This document shows, piece by piece, positions 21,701 through 51,158 of a stretch of 64,000 nucleotides of DNA. Numbering within the stretch: the stretch's first letter is position 1; the number at the start of each line of letters is the position of its first letter. Location of the stretch: assembly GCF_947242115.1 (NCBI RefSeq), contig NC_074715.1:50989080-51053079 (forward strand), given 5' to 3'. A program made the position numbers and the translations under genes. The notes beneath the pieces are model-generated. The model was not told the origin of the DNA. It made no database searches and was given only the letters and a program-made list of their open reading frames with translations. Source of the DNA: Biomphalaria glabrata (lineage: Eukaryota > Mollusca > Gastropoda > Planorbidae).

Positions 21701-23549
21701 TCGAAACACTTCTTAAGGACATCATTAACTTTACTCGTACAATGATTTTTTTTCAATATTTTATTTACTTTTTTTTAAAAAGTATTTTTAATTAATATTT
21801 ATCCTGTTTTTTTTAGGTCTAAAAAATACTAAAAATTCAAAAATTTGTAAAAAATTAAACATACTTAAATCTTTAATTCTGACGTTGTATCAATCTAGAG
21901 GATCCTTTTTTCTTATCTTTTAATTCAATTTCATGTATTTCTGATCAATAGTTTTTACGAAATTCAGACTTTTAATTTGTATACAATAAACAATATGGCC
22001 GCCGTTACCATGGCAACCATCATTAAAAAAACTTTTTTTTTAGCATCATTTGTTTTAGAATATCATTATATGTTACCATAACAAATTTCAAGGGCCTAGC
22101 TTCAGAATTAACAAAAATAAGATTTTCAGGGATACCTCCCCTTAAAGTCTTGGACATCAGGATTTAAAAACATTATTACAAAATCATTAAATCAGCTCAT
22201 CTGGTGAGGTGGTTTATCATAAAAATCCATTTTACTCAACATTCATAGCAAGGATTCTGACAAACAGACAAATCAACAAACTGACCAAAACTGGCTAAAT
22301 GAGCTAGCAGTCAGAAATACCACCACTCAAAGAGAATAAAATAAAGCAGAGATAATCTTGTGCTCATCTGATATGTAGGACAAAAGAAGTTTACTATGGA
22401 CCACAATTAGACTTAAGATTTGGAATCTAGGAATATGTTTGTTGCTGTTAACTTACTATTTTCATTTTGTTCATGATCTGCTTAGTTTAACATTTAACAT
22501 TTATGTTAGTAATTATGTGTCTTTTTAGCACTCTATTTGTATGTAGTGTTATTCACTGTGTCTGTTCAGCATTCTATTTGTAGGGTTTTTAGAAAATAAA
22601 TTGTATTGTGGTTGCATGTAAATCCAACTCTTAATGTTACTTGTAGGAAGACAAATCAGAGAAAGCCATTGATATTCAAATCAAGACTGTTGAAACTAAA
22701 AGTACTGTGAAAACTGTTGAAAAGAAAGCGGAAAAAAAGAAGACAGAAGAGACCAAACTTGCAGGTATTATTTGTTTAAAAGACCTTTCAGTATTTTGTT
22801 TAGAACATTTAATTTTTGTATACTTTCCCCTCCTCCCTTGTGAATCTATCTAGTCCTTCAGAACCATGTAGTCTTCATAGCTTTAGAGCATAAATGAAAG
22901 TAGTCAGCATTGACATGCTTTATAATGGTAATCTTTGATATTTTTTTTTATAGCACCTAAAACTGAATTGGTTGAGCTGGTCTCTGAGCCTCAAAAAGTT
23001 GAGTCTGCACCACTTCCAGCTGAAGTCCCCACATCTACATCTAATATATCTTTTGATGAAGTTGGAGGTACAGTTATACTTAACTTCTTGGACAGTTCAT
23101 TCAGTCTAGTGTTTATAGTTCTAACTTAACATTTGATTAATAGTGAGATTATGTTTTAGTTGAAATGAAATAACTAGCAATTGTATGATTAGGTAACTAT
23201 GTTAAGTAACACATTTATTACTTTGAACGTTGGCTACTTGATATATCAGGGGAGATGCCTAAGTAATGTAATGGCAAAAGTCTGTAAATGAGAGGGGGGA
23301 AAAAACACTTTTTGTATGTATATTGGTAAAAAGAAGGAGGGGACTTGCTGTAAGAATTGAAAAAACTCTTTTTTGTTCTTAAAGCATTGAACATTTTCAA
23401 ATAATTCTGAGAATATTTGTATGTACAATTAAAAGAATTAAATTGTGTCTTTCGACATCTTCTGAGTTTATAATTTGTTCTGTTGAATAGATTCTTGGCA
23501 AGAGGCAGCACCCAAGAGCAAGAAGAAGAAACCAAGGAGAGACAACTAA
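17100..23549 (+). CDS. MTDH: Metadherin/LYRIC-like ER membrane protein
   Basis: Nine coding exons: 17,100-17,270; 18,537-18,701; 19,107-19,185 (or from 19,101); 19,705-19,934; 20,062-20,148; 20,770-21,171; 22,647-22,764; 22,954-23,067; 23,491-23,549. Together they make 1425 nt, 474 aa. All joins keep frame. Intron 1 has a GC donor (AAG|GCATGT); the others are GT-AG. Residues about 9-30 form one transmembrane helix close to the N-terminus, followed by a very Lys-rich, low-complexity cytosolic region. Two landmarks match vertebrate MTDH: an aromatic motif in exon 4 (GEWTTILVSKKSKKQK, compare the WETK...REKRQ motif) and the C-terminus DSWQEAAPKSKKKKPRRDN, compare SWESPKQIKKKKKARRET. Human MTDH is 582 aa. 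Known relatives sit in the ER/nuclear envelope and bind RNA and SND1. p180/RRBP1 is the main alternative because of its similar N-terminal helix and Lys-rich body, but the C-terminal motif favours MTDH. Confidence 0.8.
17350..18230. repeat. TAGATCTAG-dense intron tract
   Basis: MTDH intron 1 is packed with overlapping AGATCT, CTAGA and TCTAGATC words, many palindromic. The same texture occurs at 5130-5340, 45,120-45,660 and 46,085-46,150, so it is a genome-wide low-complexity style rather than a single element. Confidence 0.6.
18800..19015 (-). pseudogene. LINE ORF C-terminus with C2H2 zinc finger
   Basis: Minus-strand frame reads TLAEEKRQKRKARL then CPVCSQTFWAHIGLTSHMRRH, a C-x2-C-x12-H-x3-H finger with the IGL-SH-RRH pattern seen at the end of many mollusc LINE polyproteins, followed by a stop. 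Lies in MTDH intron 2 between two (TA)n tracts (18,737-18,767 and 19,033-19,059). Confidence 0.7.
19308..19535 (+). repeat. tRNA-derived SINE, family 1 (5' truncated)
   Basis: Starts at GGTGAAGGCTGGGATTTTT, lacks the A/B boxes, then has the full body: GAGTCCACCCAGCTCTAATG, TTAGTTGGGGAAAAG, GTTGGTCATTGTGCCGG, CCACAGAAACAGATGACC, CCACAAGGTCTGAAAGGGGA. In MTDH intron 3. Confidence 0.85.
20554..20750. repeat. 97-bp tandem duplication in MTDH intron 5
   Basis: CTAAATATATTATT...GCTCTTTAGTT occurs twice head to tail (period 97 bp, 20,554 and 20,651) with only two or three differences. The second copy runs to just upstream of the exon 6 acceptor. Confidence 0.85.
21413..22145. mobile_element. TTAA-flanked MITE (piggyBac-like), 725 bp
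   Basis: TTAA at 21,413-21,416 and 22,142-22,145 flank perfect inverted ends GGGGAGGTATCCCT / AGGGATACCTCCCC. TTAA target duplication is diagnostic of piggyBac-type transposition. No transposase frame. In MTDH intron 6. Confidence 0.85.
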
Positions 23550-26500
23550 TGCAAGCAGTGTCATTGTTGGTGTCAAAACGAAAGCAGCATTCCTTTCATG
23601 TTACATTAGATCCATACCATGTGCCCCATTTACATGACAGCATTCATCCCACAATATGGAATGTGGATACATTCAGGCTGATAACGACACGATACGATGT
23701 AGGGCTGCTACAGTGTTTATCCAGGGCCTGTGTAGTAGAATTAAAATGTAACTGCTGGTTTCAGTTTGGCTTCCAAAATCTGCTTGATAAAGACTTGGGT
23801 TCTGTCAAAGGATACAAAAAAAAAATGTTAATATCCATTTTTCTTTTTAGGGCATTTCAAATGTAATTTTGGATCACTAGTTCTAAACATTTAAACCACT
23901 GAAAATAATAAGAGATGTTCATCTGGATTTGAAAGCAAGCATCAAGGCACATTGGTAAAGTTTGTCTTTCTTCCAGACTTGTTGATGATTCTCAACGCTA
24001 AAAGTGGGATTTCTCACAGCCACACTTGATTCGGATAACACTAAATCAAATGTTACAAAGTTTGTGTTGACATGGGTTCATTGTACTACAGACTTATCAG
24101 GACGTTGTGTGTTGTTCTGACATTTCATGGTGACAGATGTGAGCAGCATTGATGTGAGGCTTTTGACCAAATTCATTGATGATAATATCTGTAGTCTTGT
24201 GATATATAATAAACTTGTCTTTTGATTGACTATTAAGAGATGTAATGTCATCCTCCTCGTTGTAGTTTTCAACTAATTTTTAAACAAAAATTCTAGTCAT
24301 TTATCACATAAATTCATGGCTGAGTTTTATTGTAAAAAAAGTTTTAAAAGAACTTATAAAATTGAATGATATTTTAAAATTAAGGCTTGACATTGAGGAA
24401 AACAAGTTTTATGTGTGTTCCTTAATGGGGAATTTCCCTAACTGCTATTTGGTTTGCCTGACAGCAACATTTTATATCTTGGTAATTTTAGTTTTGAGAA
24501 TGAAATGAATTTTATATTTGATACAAGAGTTTTAAAATTTGATATGGAGCTTTTATTTATTTATTAAACAGAAAATCAAACAGGTGACTTAGAAATATTC
24601 AACAAAGAAAAAAGTGCTGGCAAATATTTAGGAAAAAAAAAGTGTTTAGTGTAAAGTACATAGTGGGGCTGAGCTGTCTACATTATAATACATCTCTGTT
24701 TCTCATGTTTTGTTGTGTACATCAAACAGATATATGCTTGTTTTTTTTTGTCATTGGTTTCTCTTATACACACGGTGTAGAAATGCACTATCTCTATTAA
24801 CATACACTTTATTTATAAGCCCAGTTTTCCCCCCTCTTTTTTTACCCTTGTTTCTTTCCTATGCCTTTTCTTCCAATACATTCATGCAATCAGTTGTTTG
24901 TTTGTTTTTGTGATGCTTATTTCATTTTATCTTGACTATTTTAAAGAACTGTTTTAAGTTGGTCAGTGCAAACCACTACGTATTGTTGTACACACATGTT
25001 GACTTGGCTCATTGAGAGGCCAAAAAAAAACAAACTAACTAACAATAGAACCAAAGCACAATATTAGATGTACATTACTGGTATTTTGTTCTTGTTATTT
25101 CTATTGATTGTTGAAAGATAGTGTGACTGTATCACAGGCAGGACATGGTACCTCTCACTGAAATCTGTATACTTAAGATAAAACACTATAGTACATAAGT
25201 AAATATGAATGTTTTTGTAGCATTATAACTGTTGGTTACTTTGTTACATCTGAGAAAATTCACTATTGTGATAGGGTTATGGTAAATTAAAATGTATCTC
25301 ACTGTAGTATTACTACACGCTGTAAACTGACTGAAACACTCAACAGCTGATTAAGCCTTTTCTTTTTTTCATAGTGAAGTTTAATACATTTTCAAGTCAG
25401 CTAAATTGACATACAAGAAATGTACACGTTTTTGTGATGAAATAAATTTATCTAAACTATTCTTGGACCATTTATTTACATTTTCCCATGTCTTGTTGAA
25501 CATAGATATATTCTTTTGAAAATATTGACTATCACAACTAAACAACTTGTATATAGCTTGAACCTGTGTTCAGTCTGGGTTTTTTTTTTTTTTTTGGTTA
25601 CTGGTTTCAAATATTCATTTTATTTAAACACAAAACATCGTAAGTCTTGTTTATTAATTTGACCTGATCTTTGAGTAGTATTAGAAAAAAAATCTGGTAC
25701 ATGCTGCTAAAGGCTTGAATGTTCATTAAAAAAAACAAGATTTCTGTGTCTGTGTGTCTTCCATAATTAGGACTATGTATGTTCACTGAAGTAGCCAAAT
25801 TCGTATGTTTCTGTGTATGTCTTCCCATGGTACTCACTATGATCATTCAAATTGGAGGATGTAATTAGGGTTTTCTAACAGTACCTTTAATAGACTTCTG
25901 GCTGTATGTTTACACTGCTCAGTATGAATCCAATATTCTCCAATACATGATGATTTTTACATTTCAATTTGCAATGTTTATGTATAATATATAGAATCTA
26001 TATGCATATGATAATGTCATATTATTTTTAGTTTCTGACCCCCATATCCTGGTTGTGAGTAAGTATCTGTCCTCTGACTCAGCACGATTCTGATACCGAG
26101 ATTTCTAGTTCACACCAAACAGTGATAAAGCTTGTTGATTTTGTTATGGCATCTAGGCCCGAGAAACCTGAAGTGTCCCAAATGTCTCCACTGAGTGGAA
26201 CCAAAACATTCTTGATTGTCAACTCAGTAGACATGGACAAAATGAAACCTATGTATGCAGATCTCATAATGTTTTTACCCCAAAATCTAAGCTTTCTGTC
26301 TCACCCGCGCAGTGCTTAAAAAACAACTCATAATTTGCTCATAAATACATTTGAACTATTTAATTTTGCTCACAATTATTTTCATTTTTTTGGTTATATT
26401 TTTGTCTTGATCATTTGGTGAAACCCATGCCTCTACTTACAGTTACATTTGGATGTTTTTTTGTTTGTTTGTCAACTTTTTTTTTTTTTAAGTTGTTAAT

Positions 26501-27440
26501 GTTATTGTTAAGGGTTTTCTCTTGAACTACTGAAATGTCTACATGAACTGGTGGTGGGTTGAAGTTCACAATAAATGTTAGAAAATGTGTTCTTTTGAAT
26601 GAAAGGTGTACTGGTTTGTTTTTTTTTAACTTTTTTTTAGTTAGATTAGAGCAATTTTCATTGTATTTAGTGAATAGATCTATACACGTATAACCTACAT
26701 TTCAATAACGTTTGTATTATATTTTGTGTGAGTTACAACATTTAATGCATTGTCTTTCATGATGCATTAGTTTTTATTATGATTTCTTTTTTGGTCAAGT
26801 GTTCATGTATTTTTATGTCACCAGTGCATTGTTAAAGGTATAAACTGTTACTTGATCACTTAAAGATTTGAACAGGACAAAGTTGTGCACAGCAAAATAC
26901 AGCGTCTCTGAAGATGATTATTTAAGAACCTACAAAATCATTTACTTCTTATTTTAAATGCTTTTATTTTATGCTATGAAAGATTTTTTTTGTTTACCAA
27001 TAGTTTCTTATCACATGGTGGTGGCTATTTGGTGCAGGGCTTTTTAAGTCAATTTATTTTACAGATATTCCAAGAAAGTGTGCTGGGTAATGTCTGTAAT
27101 GAAAGCTTTGGATAAATGGTTGTATGATAGTTGTTACGGAATGGTTTCTGTCCTATGAAATATTCACACTTCTCCCCTCCACTGTAATTGCCATGTCTCT
27201 TTCCATTATGTTATGTGATGTTGTCTTTGTGCAATGCAAAAAAAAACAACTTGTCCTCCTTAGATGTAAATGGTGACACATTTGTATTCTGAACAGACTT
27301 GTTGAAATCACCAGAACTGCAATTTACTCAAATTTCTATGATATAACTTGAGAAAGAGATGATTTTAAAAATGTTTATTTTATGAAGCATTTTGTTTTTT
27401 GTCTGTAGATAAATAAAATGAATGTACCAAATACAGTCTT
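23550..27440 (+). other. MTDH 3' UTR and downstream region
   Basis: No second gene is supportable. AATAAA candidates lie at 25,441-25,446 and 27,412-27,417; the second would give a 3.9-kb 3' UTR ending shortly before the convergent HBS1L. Short open frames (23,483-23,866, 24,272-24,078 minus, 26,122-26,319) have no recognisable domains. The first is only another frame of the last MTDH exon. Confidence 0.5.
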
Positions 27441-28005
27441 GTTGGTATAGTATCAGACAACACATTCCATTTAAAATGCATCAATTTTTTATTGCAGTTT
27501 TCATGCTTCTTCTCACAAAAACAGTTAAAACAACCACAAAATAAAAACTGAACTCCAGTATGTGGGCACCTTCATGGGATGTTAGCACTTCTTGTCAAAT
27601 TGACTCAGAAATCAGCCAACATTGAAGTTAATCCTGCAAGGAACTACACCATGTGTAAAATGTGAATTATGTCCATCAGCTCTGACTGGTGCCATTTACA
27701 GAGGTCTTTAATGTTTGCACCATCTGTCAAAGAGATTCTATTAGACAGTTTTATACAAAATAAAAAAAAAACTATTTTTAAAGTTTTAAGAAAAGTTGAA
27801 CAATAGCGCTTAACCATCATTTTTTTAAAATTGAAATCTTTTCCAAAGATGTAGAGTTGGTTAGAAAAATCTAATATAGTTCTACATTTACATTAATCTA
27901 AACCTAAGAAGATAAGATAAATTCATTGGAAAACATCTGACCTAACTTCTATAGCTTACAGTAGGAACAATATCTCCTTTATATTACCCTACAAAAAGTG
28001 ACATC

Positions 28006-28011
28006 TTTATT
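28006..28011 (-). terminator. Candidate polyadenylation signal of HBS1L
   Basis: AATAAA on the minus strand about 180 nt beyond the HBS1L stop codon (28,192-28,194). Confidence 0.5.
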
Positions 28012-28191
28012 GAGTTTTGGTAGAGGGAGGATTATTGCATAAAGCTTTCTGGTCCGCCTAACAGGTAAAGCAGAGAGAGATGATGGAGATACATGAGCAT
28101 GGATTAACCAGTTCAATCCACATGGGAAAATACAAGTATTTAAAAGTGTGGAATACTGGACAACATTTTTGTTAAAGCCTAAAGAATGAAT

Positions 28192-45390
<17,199 letters not shown>

Positions 45391-46429
45391 TTTTAATTTA
45401 TTTTAATTTAATGTACAATAACAATTATTTATTTATTACAATAATATAATTATAATAAATATAGTATATAGTATTATATAGTATAGAGTATAGGCTAGAT
45501 CTAGTATCATCTAGACTCTACAAACTTTAATAATCATCGTTTTCAGTAGATCTATATTTTATATCAATATTTAATAAGTGTTTGTTCATCATTTCTGTAA
45601 TTAGATCTACTAATTAGGACAAGACAATTAGGTCTAGACTTAAAACTAGATATCTAGAGCCTATTAAATATTTATATTTTTGTTAGAAAAGCAGTTTCAT
45701 TTTATAGGTAAACAGGAAGTTACACGGAGGCGAAACAAATTTACGTTTGGCAAATTTTTGCAGCATATCAGACTTAAAACAGAATAAGAATTAGGAAAAA
45801 TAATATTACATTATATACAAATCTACTAGGTTCTATATAGATCTAGCTTTTAAAAGGATATTAAATCTTATTAGTATAATAATAATACTAGAATAGTTAA
45901 AAGAAATAAATGCATGAAACTTTTTTTTTCACTTATTTATGTTTTACGGGGAGATGTAAAAAAAAAAAAAAAAAAAAATAGTGTCCACACATCTTTCAGC
46001 CAAATAGGCCTAACACTTTTTAAAGTAACTTGCTTTGTTTTGGCAACAAGACAGGTGTATTTCTATATTATAATTTATACCGGTACTGAGACTAGATCTA
46101 TATCTAGATCCATATAATATATTTTGTACTATATAGATCTAGATTCCTAGTAGTAGTTCTGTCATTACTGTCAAGAGATCTGTATTCTATATCAATCTTT
46201 ATCTATTTAGTATTTTAGATGTTATACTAGTAATTTAATACTATTTTACTAGTATACTAAGTATATACTAGTTTAGTATTACTACTTACTTATAGAAATA
46301 TTTATAGAATAGACTCAAGAGGGGGCAAAAAAAAAAACAAAAACATTTTTCATTTTATTTTATATCATTTTTTAATAATTTTATTTATCAATTTATGACA
46401 AGAGAAGCGACGAGTTGAATTAAAGCAGT

Positions 46430-46680
46430 AACCCTAACCCCTAACACAAAGATAAAGGCACATTCCTCGTCCCATATGCTAGGACAAATTTGTACAAATA
46501 CTCCTTCTTCCCTAGTGCTATTAGAGCATGGAATGGGTTGCCTGAGCTAGCCAGGAAAACCAGTGACTTGGCAGAATTTAAGTCATTGGTTTATATGCAT
46601 GACTAAATGCATGACGCGTAGGACGTAATCATCTTCTTTTTTGAAGTAACGTCTGTATTATATAAGATAAGATAGTAAAG
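46430..46680 (+). pseudogene. ATAAGAT-family LINE 3' end
   Basis: Reads GTFLVPYARTNLYKYSFFPS-like, then AIRAWNGLPELARKTSDLAE-like, followed by the terminal GCATGACGCGTAGGACGTAA and ATAAGATAAGAT. Confidence 0.9.
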
Positions 46681-47811
46681 GTTATTTAATAAAAGTTATT
46701 ATAATTATCATACTACATAGATGACATAGAGTGATAGACATTGATCTAGACACCTAGAATTTAGAATTATATCATAATATTAATAATTAATATATGTCTT
46801 ATTAGAAAAAAAAACACAACATTCTAACATTAAAAAAGTAAAAAAAAAATTCATTCTAACAAAGCAAAAAAATAAATTCCATTCTAACAAAGTAAAAAAC
46901 AATTAATGTCCCATAATCATATGATGAACAAGAATTCTAGTTCTAGACTCAAAATAAATATAAATATCACTTATATAAATATATAGACCAGTTTTTAGTA
47001 TCAATAACCAGCATCACATTTAAAACACTAGAACACATAGTGACGATACTGATAGTCACATAGACATAATATATGTAATGTACTATGTAGCAACATCACA
47101 CTTGGATATAAACATGATGTCCTCACTCCATACCAGATTTTTTAAATTGGGCCGGAGCTAGATATGGCAGGATAGTAAAAATGATATCTGGCCAGTGCCA
47201 GTAACAATACTAACATGTCTTGTAAATAGCTCATTTCAATGTTACTGAACATTTTGCAAAATTTCTAAATAATCTATATCATAATAATTTTCTTCACTTT
47301 TATTGACTAAACCTTATTGTTTTAAACTATATTACTTATTGCTGATTGATGAATTAAAGTTTGACAGTATTTATTAGCAGATAGGCCTATCACAAACTAA
47401 TCTGTGTAACATGAAGGTGTGTGTGTGTATGTACGAGACCACCAACTGTAAAGTGGGGTGTGTGTGTGGGGGATGGTCAATGGTGCTATTAGAGCATGGA
47501 ATGGGTTGCCTGAGCCAACCAGGAAAACCAATGACCTTGCATGTAATCATCTTCTTTTTTTACATTGTGTTTATGTATTATTTTAGTCATGAGAACTTAA
47601 AAAAGGATTAGCAAATGATTGATTTTTTTTTACCTGTAATAATTTTTGTTGTACTTAGCGTAATAAATGCACTAAAAAAATTGTAACATGGCATTTTTAA
47701 AAACCTTCTTTGTATAATTAGCTGAATAAAAGGTACAAGATTTGATTTAGCTTACTTATTTTAAACTGATTTTTAAACTTCTTTTATTTCATTACAAGAA
47801 AGCACTCTACC
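46681..47811. other. ITPA 5' flank
   Basis: 47,145-47,215 resembles the CCGGCTCCGG/ATATC-rich terminus at 12,290-12,380. 47,485-47,570 is another ATAAGAT LINE tail (GGTGCTATTAGAGCATGGAA). The rest is AT-rich. Confidence 0.45.
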
Positions 47812-49557
47812 ATGTACAGAAAGTCTAAGCCTATAGTCTTGTGCACAGGAAACAAGAATAAGTTGAAAGAAATTGTAGAGATATTTGGAGAAAATTTTCC
47901 CTACAAGGTAGGCTAACATTAATATGTCTGCACTGGAAAGGAATAGGTGTGGGTGCTTGTTAGACTGACTTTGTTTGTTTAATAAGTTTCAAATGTTTCT
48001 TCCGATATGAAAAATTAATATGTCCTAGTTCAAAGACCCTGGAGGAGGGAAAGGGATGGCAGTGGGAGGTTTTTAATTTTGGACCATCACGATGACATGT
48101 GGCCAATTAGCCAGTGATTCTTTTTCCTAAGATATAATATACATAAACGTTCAAATTATTTGGAAAATAAAAATGTAAAACATTTTACAAACAATGTTTA
48201 AAATGTTTTAAATGTTTCGGATGTTCCTTCAGAGTTGAAGATAGTTTACTTCCTAGTCCAAACCTCCCGCAGGACAACCCAGGACCATCGATAAATCCAA
48301 ACAACACCCCAGCGTGCAAACCTCACGACCAGGCTTAGTAGAGTTTAAGTCTATAATTGATATGCATGAATAGATTAGTGCATGGATATTTTGTAAGAAG
48401 TAATTATCTTCTTTTTTGAATGAGCATCTGTAATTTTATAGGATAAGTTAATAACTAGCCTAGTATTGAAAGTTAATGTAGCTGTACTGTGTTTATCAGG
48501 TGGATAACCAGGATATTGACCTCCCAGAATACCAAGGTGAACCGGAAGATATTGCCAGAGCCAAATGTGAGTTAGCTGCAGAGCACATACGAGGGCCAGT
48601 GCTAGTTGAAGATGTTAGCCTGTGCTTTAATGCCTTAGGAGGAATGCCAGGGCCATATATCAAATGGTTCTTAGGGAAGTGTGGCACTGCAGGCAAGTTT
48701 TTAGAAAGAAAAAGTTTTTTGTGTGTGTGTTTAACATTGTTTGATACAAGCAAGTTTTTACCACCACAATATTGCTTACTGTTGTCTGCTTCCAATCCTG
48801 TTTCTCAACTATTTAGGGAGTGTAGTGGCTGAGTGGTTAAGCACTAGGCTTTCAAACTGAGAGGGCCCAGGCTCAAATCCAGTGAATTTCACGATTTTTA
48901 AGGATGCCTTTGAGCCTAGTCTAATGGATACCTGCTATTAGTTGGGGAAAATTAGGGCATTGGGTCATTGTGCCGGCCTTTACAACATCTTCCCCAAGGA
49001 TCACAAAGGGGTACCTTACTTTTCAATTATTTCATTGGCTCAGCATGGCCTACTCAAAACTGATATATGATAATTAAATCTAGTCATATTTTTCCTAAAC
49101 ATTCACAACCTTTATCATTTTAGAACAAGTATAGTTACTATTTTAATTTCAAGGAAGCTGTTTTTTTCTACTGAAAATTAAATTTAATGTAAACATATAA
49201 TTTATACCACACAATTTTTCGTAACGCTAATTGTAGAATTAATTGGATATTATATGTTGAATTTTAGGTCTCTATAAAATGCTTGATGGTTTCGAAGACA
49301 AAACAGCTTATGCGCAGTGTATATTTGCCTACAGCTCAGGAGAGAAAGAATCTACTGTTAAAATATTTGATGGTCGCTGTGAAGGAATTATTGTTCCTCC
49401 ACGGGGTCCTACAAACTTTGGTTGGGATCCTATTTTCCAGCCTAATGGCTATTCTGAAACCTTTGCAGAAATGTCCATTGATGTCAAGAATACAATCTCC
49501 CATCGCTCAAATGCCATACAGAAAGTAAAAGATTTTCTTTTGCAAGGAAATCATTGA
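47812..49557 (+). CDS. ITPA: Inosine triphosphate pyrophosphatase
   Basis: Three exons: 47,812-47,907; 48,500-48,692; 49,268-49,557, 579 nt, 192 aa (human 194). Hydrolyses ITP, dITP and XTP to the monophosphate plus pyrophosphate, cleaning the nucleotide pool in the cytosol. Signature blocks in order: [11 protein letters not shown] (residues 10-20), [57 protein letters not shown] and the C-terminal SHR motif (ISHRSNA). Intron 1 is GT-AG in phase 0. Intron 2 starts with GC (GCAG|GCAAGT) and ends TTTTAG, phase 1; the nearby GT would put a stop in exon 3, so the GC donor is required. The ATG chosen gives the usual N-terminal length; an acceptor-like TTACAAG just before it may mark a 5' UTR intron. 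Intron 1 holds a SINE and a LINE end, intron 2 a SINE. Confidence 0.95.
48215..48336 (-). repeat. tRNA-derived SINE, family 3
   Basis: Minus strand: GCCTGGTCGTGAGGTTTGCA, GGATTTATCGATGGTCCTGG, GGAGGTTTGGACTAGGAAGT, CAACTCTGAAGGAACATCCG. In ITPA intron 1. Confidence 0.8.
48338..48445 (+). repeat. ATAAGAT-family LINE 3' end (degenerate)
   Basis: GATATGCATGAATAGATTAG then TAATTATCTTCTTTTTTGAA and ATAGGATAAG; directly follows the SINE above. Confidence 0.65.
48818..49020 (+). repeat. tRNA-derived SINE, family 1
   Basis: Head GTAGTGGCTGAGTGGTTAAG, degenerate B box GGCTCAAATCC, body CTAATGGATACCTGCTATTA, GTCATTGTGCCGGCC, ending AAAGGGGTACCTTACTTTT. In ITPA intron 2. Confidence 0.85.
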
Positions 49558-50640
49558 TGTTGGATTAATTTAGCAAAATATAGACAGCCCTAAAAACTGC
49601 AAAGGAAAATACTGAAATGTCAAAAACCTCATTGACACTAGATCCAAAGTACAAGCACTGAAGCTCAAGATTATAAAACTTTAGAAGAATCAATTTTTTA
49701 TTTAACAAGTCAAGCAAAGTCTTATTAAAATTCTTAAATGGCAAAATGTCTTTTTTTTTATATAGCATGTGATTGGTTATCTGAACTTTTCTTGAATAAG
49801 TAGATTAACAAACAAGTGTAACATACCTTAATGTTTTATGTTAAAGGAATATATATATATATAGATTTAGATATAGATAGTGAAATAGTAAATCATTTTA
49901 AAAGATGCTTACATACTTTTTTTTTTTGTATTTCTTTTTGAATGAAAAATTCTTATTTCATATGCCAGGTTGAATTCTAAAAATTATTAAAAGTGCTCTC
50001 TCTTCCCAAGTTCTATTAGAACATGAGATGGGTTGCCTGAATCAGCCAGTTAAAACCAATGACTTGGTCTCTTATTAACATGCACCACTAGATTAAGAGA
50101 TGAATATGCATAATAATCTTCTTTTTTTGAAGGAATGTCTGTAAGTTATAAGATAAGAATGCAGTGATGTGTGTGCAAGGGACTCTGTTTTAAATTGTGA
50201 TAGTTGATATAGTTGATAGTATCAGAGAAATTGAAAATATTTATTTGTAATAAACATTGAATGTTTACTTTGTATGTAAGGTATTTTCAGTTGTTCATCA
50301 TTAATACATTGATAAATTCTTTACATTTAGTAAAAATAAGTTGTTATTTTTTTAACATGTACTTTAATATATAAAAATATTTGCAGTCATTTCAAATACT
50401 TATCCAGCTTCTTATCTTTCAGCCTCTTTCTTAGCCCCTGCCTGCTAATTGTCTCTTGTTGCTCTGGATTTAAGTTACACTAGAGTGGGCAATGTGAAAT
50501 TAAAGTCTAGAATGAGTCATATCTATTTCTTTAGTTCCAAACACTTCATTGAACAGTGCTTCAGATTTTAAGAGTGTCATCTACTAATATACTACCGTTG
50601 CATTTAGTTTTCACCCTTACACCTATCCCTTAGTCTTGTT
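49558..50640. other. ITPA 3' UTR and downstream non-coding
   Basis: AATAAA candidate at 50,249-50,254. 50,005-50,150 is an ATAAGAT-family LINE 3' end (CTCTTCCCAAGTTCTATTAG through ATAAGATAAG). A short (TA)n sits at 49,849-49,862. Confidence 0.5.
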
Positions 50641-50649
50641 GAACCGTTG

Positions 50650-50860
50650 GGGCACCACATGAGATCTGTCAACCGTCTATATTCATTCCTCTCTTGTCAA
50701 TGACAGGGTTGTTCATTCTTTTATGTTGTCTTCCCATCGCTCTGTCTGCCTTTTCTTCTTTTTCCTGGTACTGTTCTTTGAAGGAAGGTCTTTTCGGGGA
50801 CAGAGGATGTGGCTATAGAATTTAAGTTTCTATTTTTTTAACAGAGGTTAGCAGGTCAAC
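50650..50860 (-). pseudogene. LINE C-terminal fragment, family of 31.81-32.01 kb
   Basis: Minus strand: AAGACCTTCCTTCAAAGAAC, AGGAAAAAGAAGAAAAGGCA, TGGGAAGACAACATAAAAGA and CATGTGGTGCCCCAACGGTT, collinear with 31,835-32,000 (a KRKRGRxxxRW-type LINE tail). Confidence 0.6.
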
Positions 50861-50937
50861 GGTGGTTAGCAGGTCATTGTGATCCGGTCTTCAGTTTTAT
50901 ATCCTCTAACTTAATCAAAGAGCAGCTGTTGAATAGG

Positions 50938-51158
50938 GTCTACATCAGCGGTTCTCAACCTTTTAGTCTCGGCGACCCCTGTTTACAATCTCCCACTCTG
51001 CCGCGACCCATCCCCCCCCCCCCCGCACATACATACAGCAATAGAAGAGTAGACAATAACATTCCATTTTTTCGAGGGTCTTAGGCGACCCCTGGCAAAT
51101 CGCCAATCGAACCCCCAAAGGGGTCGCGATCCACAGGTTGAGAACCCCTGGTCTACAT
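50938..51158. mobile_element. Non-autonomous hAT element (MITE), 205 bp
   Basis: 8-bp target duplication GTCTACAT at 50,938-50,945 and 51,151-51,158. Inverted ends: CAGCGGTTCTCAACCTTTT at the left, CAGGGGTTCTCAACCTGT on the minus strand at the right. Internal GGCGACCCCTG words and a poly-C run; no coding capacity. Confidence 0.9.

Noticed and set aside
23483-23866. 127-aa ORF
   Set aside because: Wrong frame through the last MTDH exon and its 3' UTR; the in-frame reading gives the conserved KKKKPRRDN end.
24078-24272. Minus-strand ORF with a protein-like alternative frame (ENYNEEDDITSLN)
   Set aside because: Lies in the MTDH 3' UTR region, with no domain, splice partners or start context; too weak to call.
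26079-26319. Overlapping 62- and 65-aa ORFs on both strands
   Set aside because: No recognisable domain; within the probable MTDH 3' UTR.
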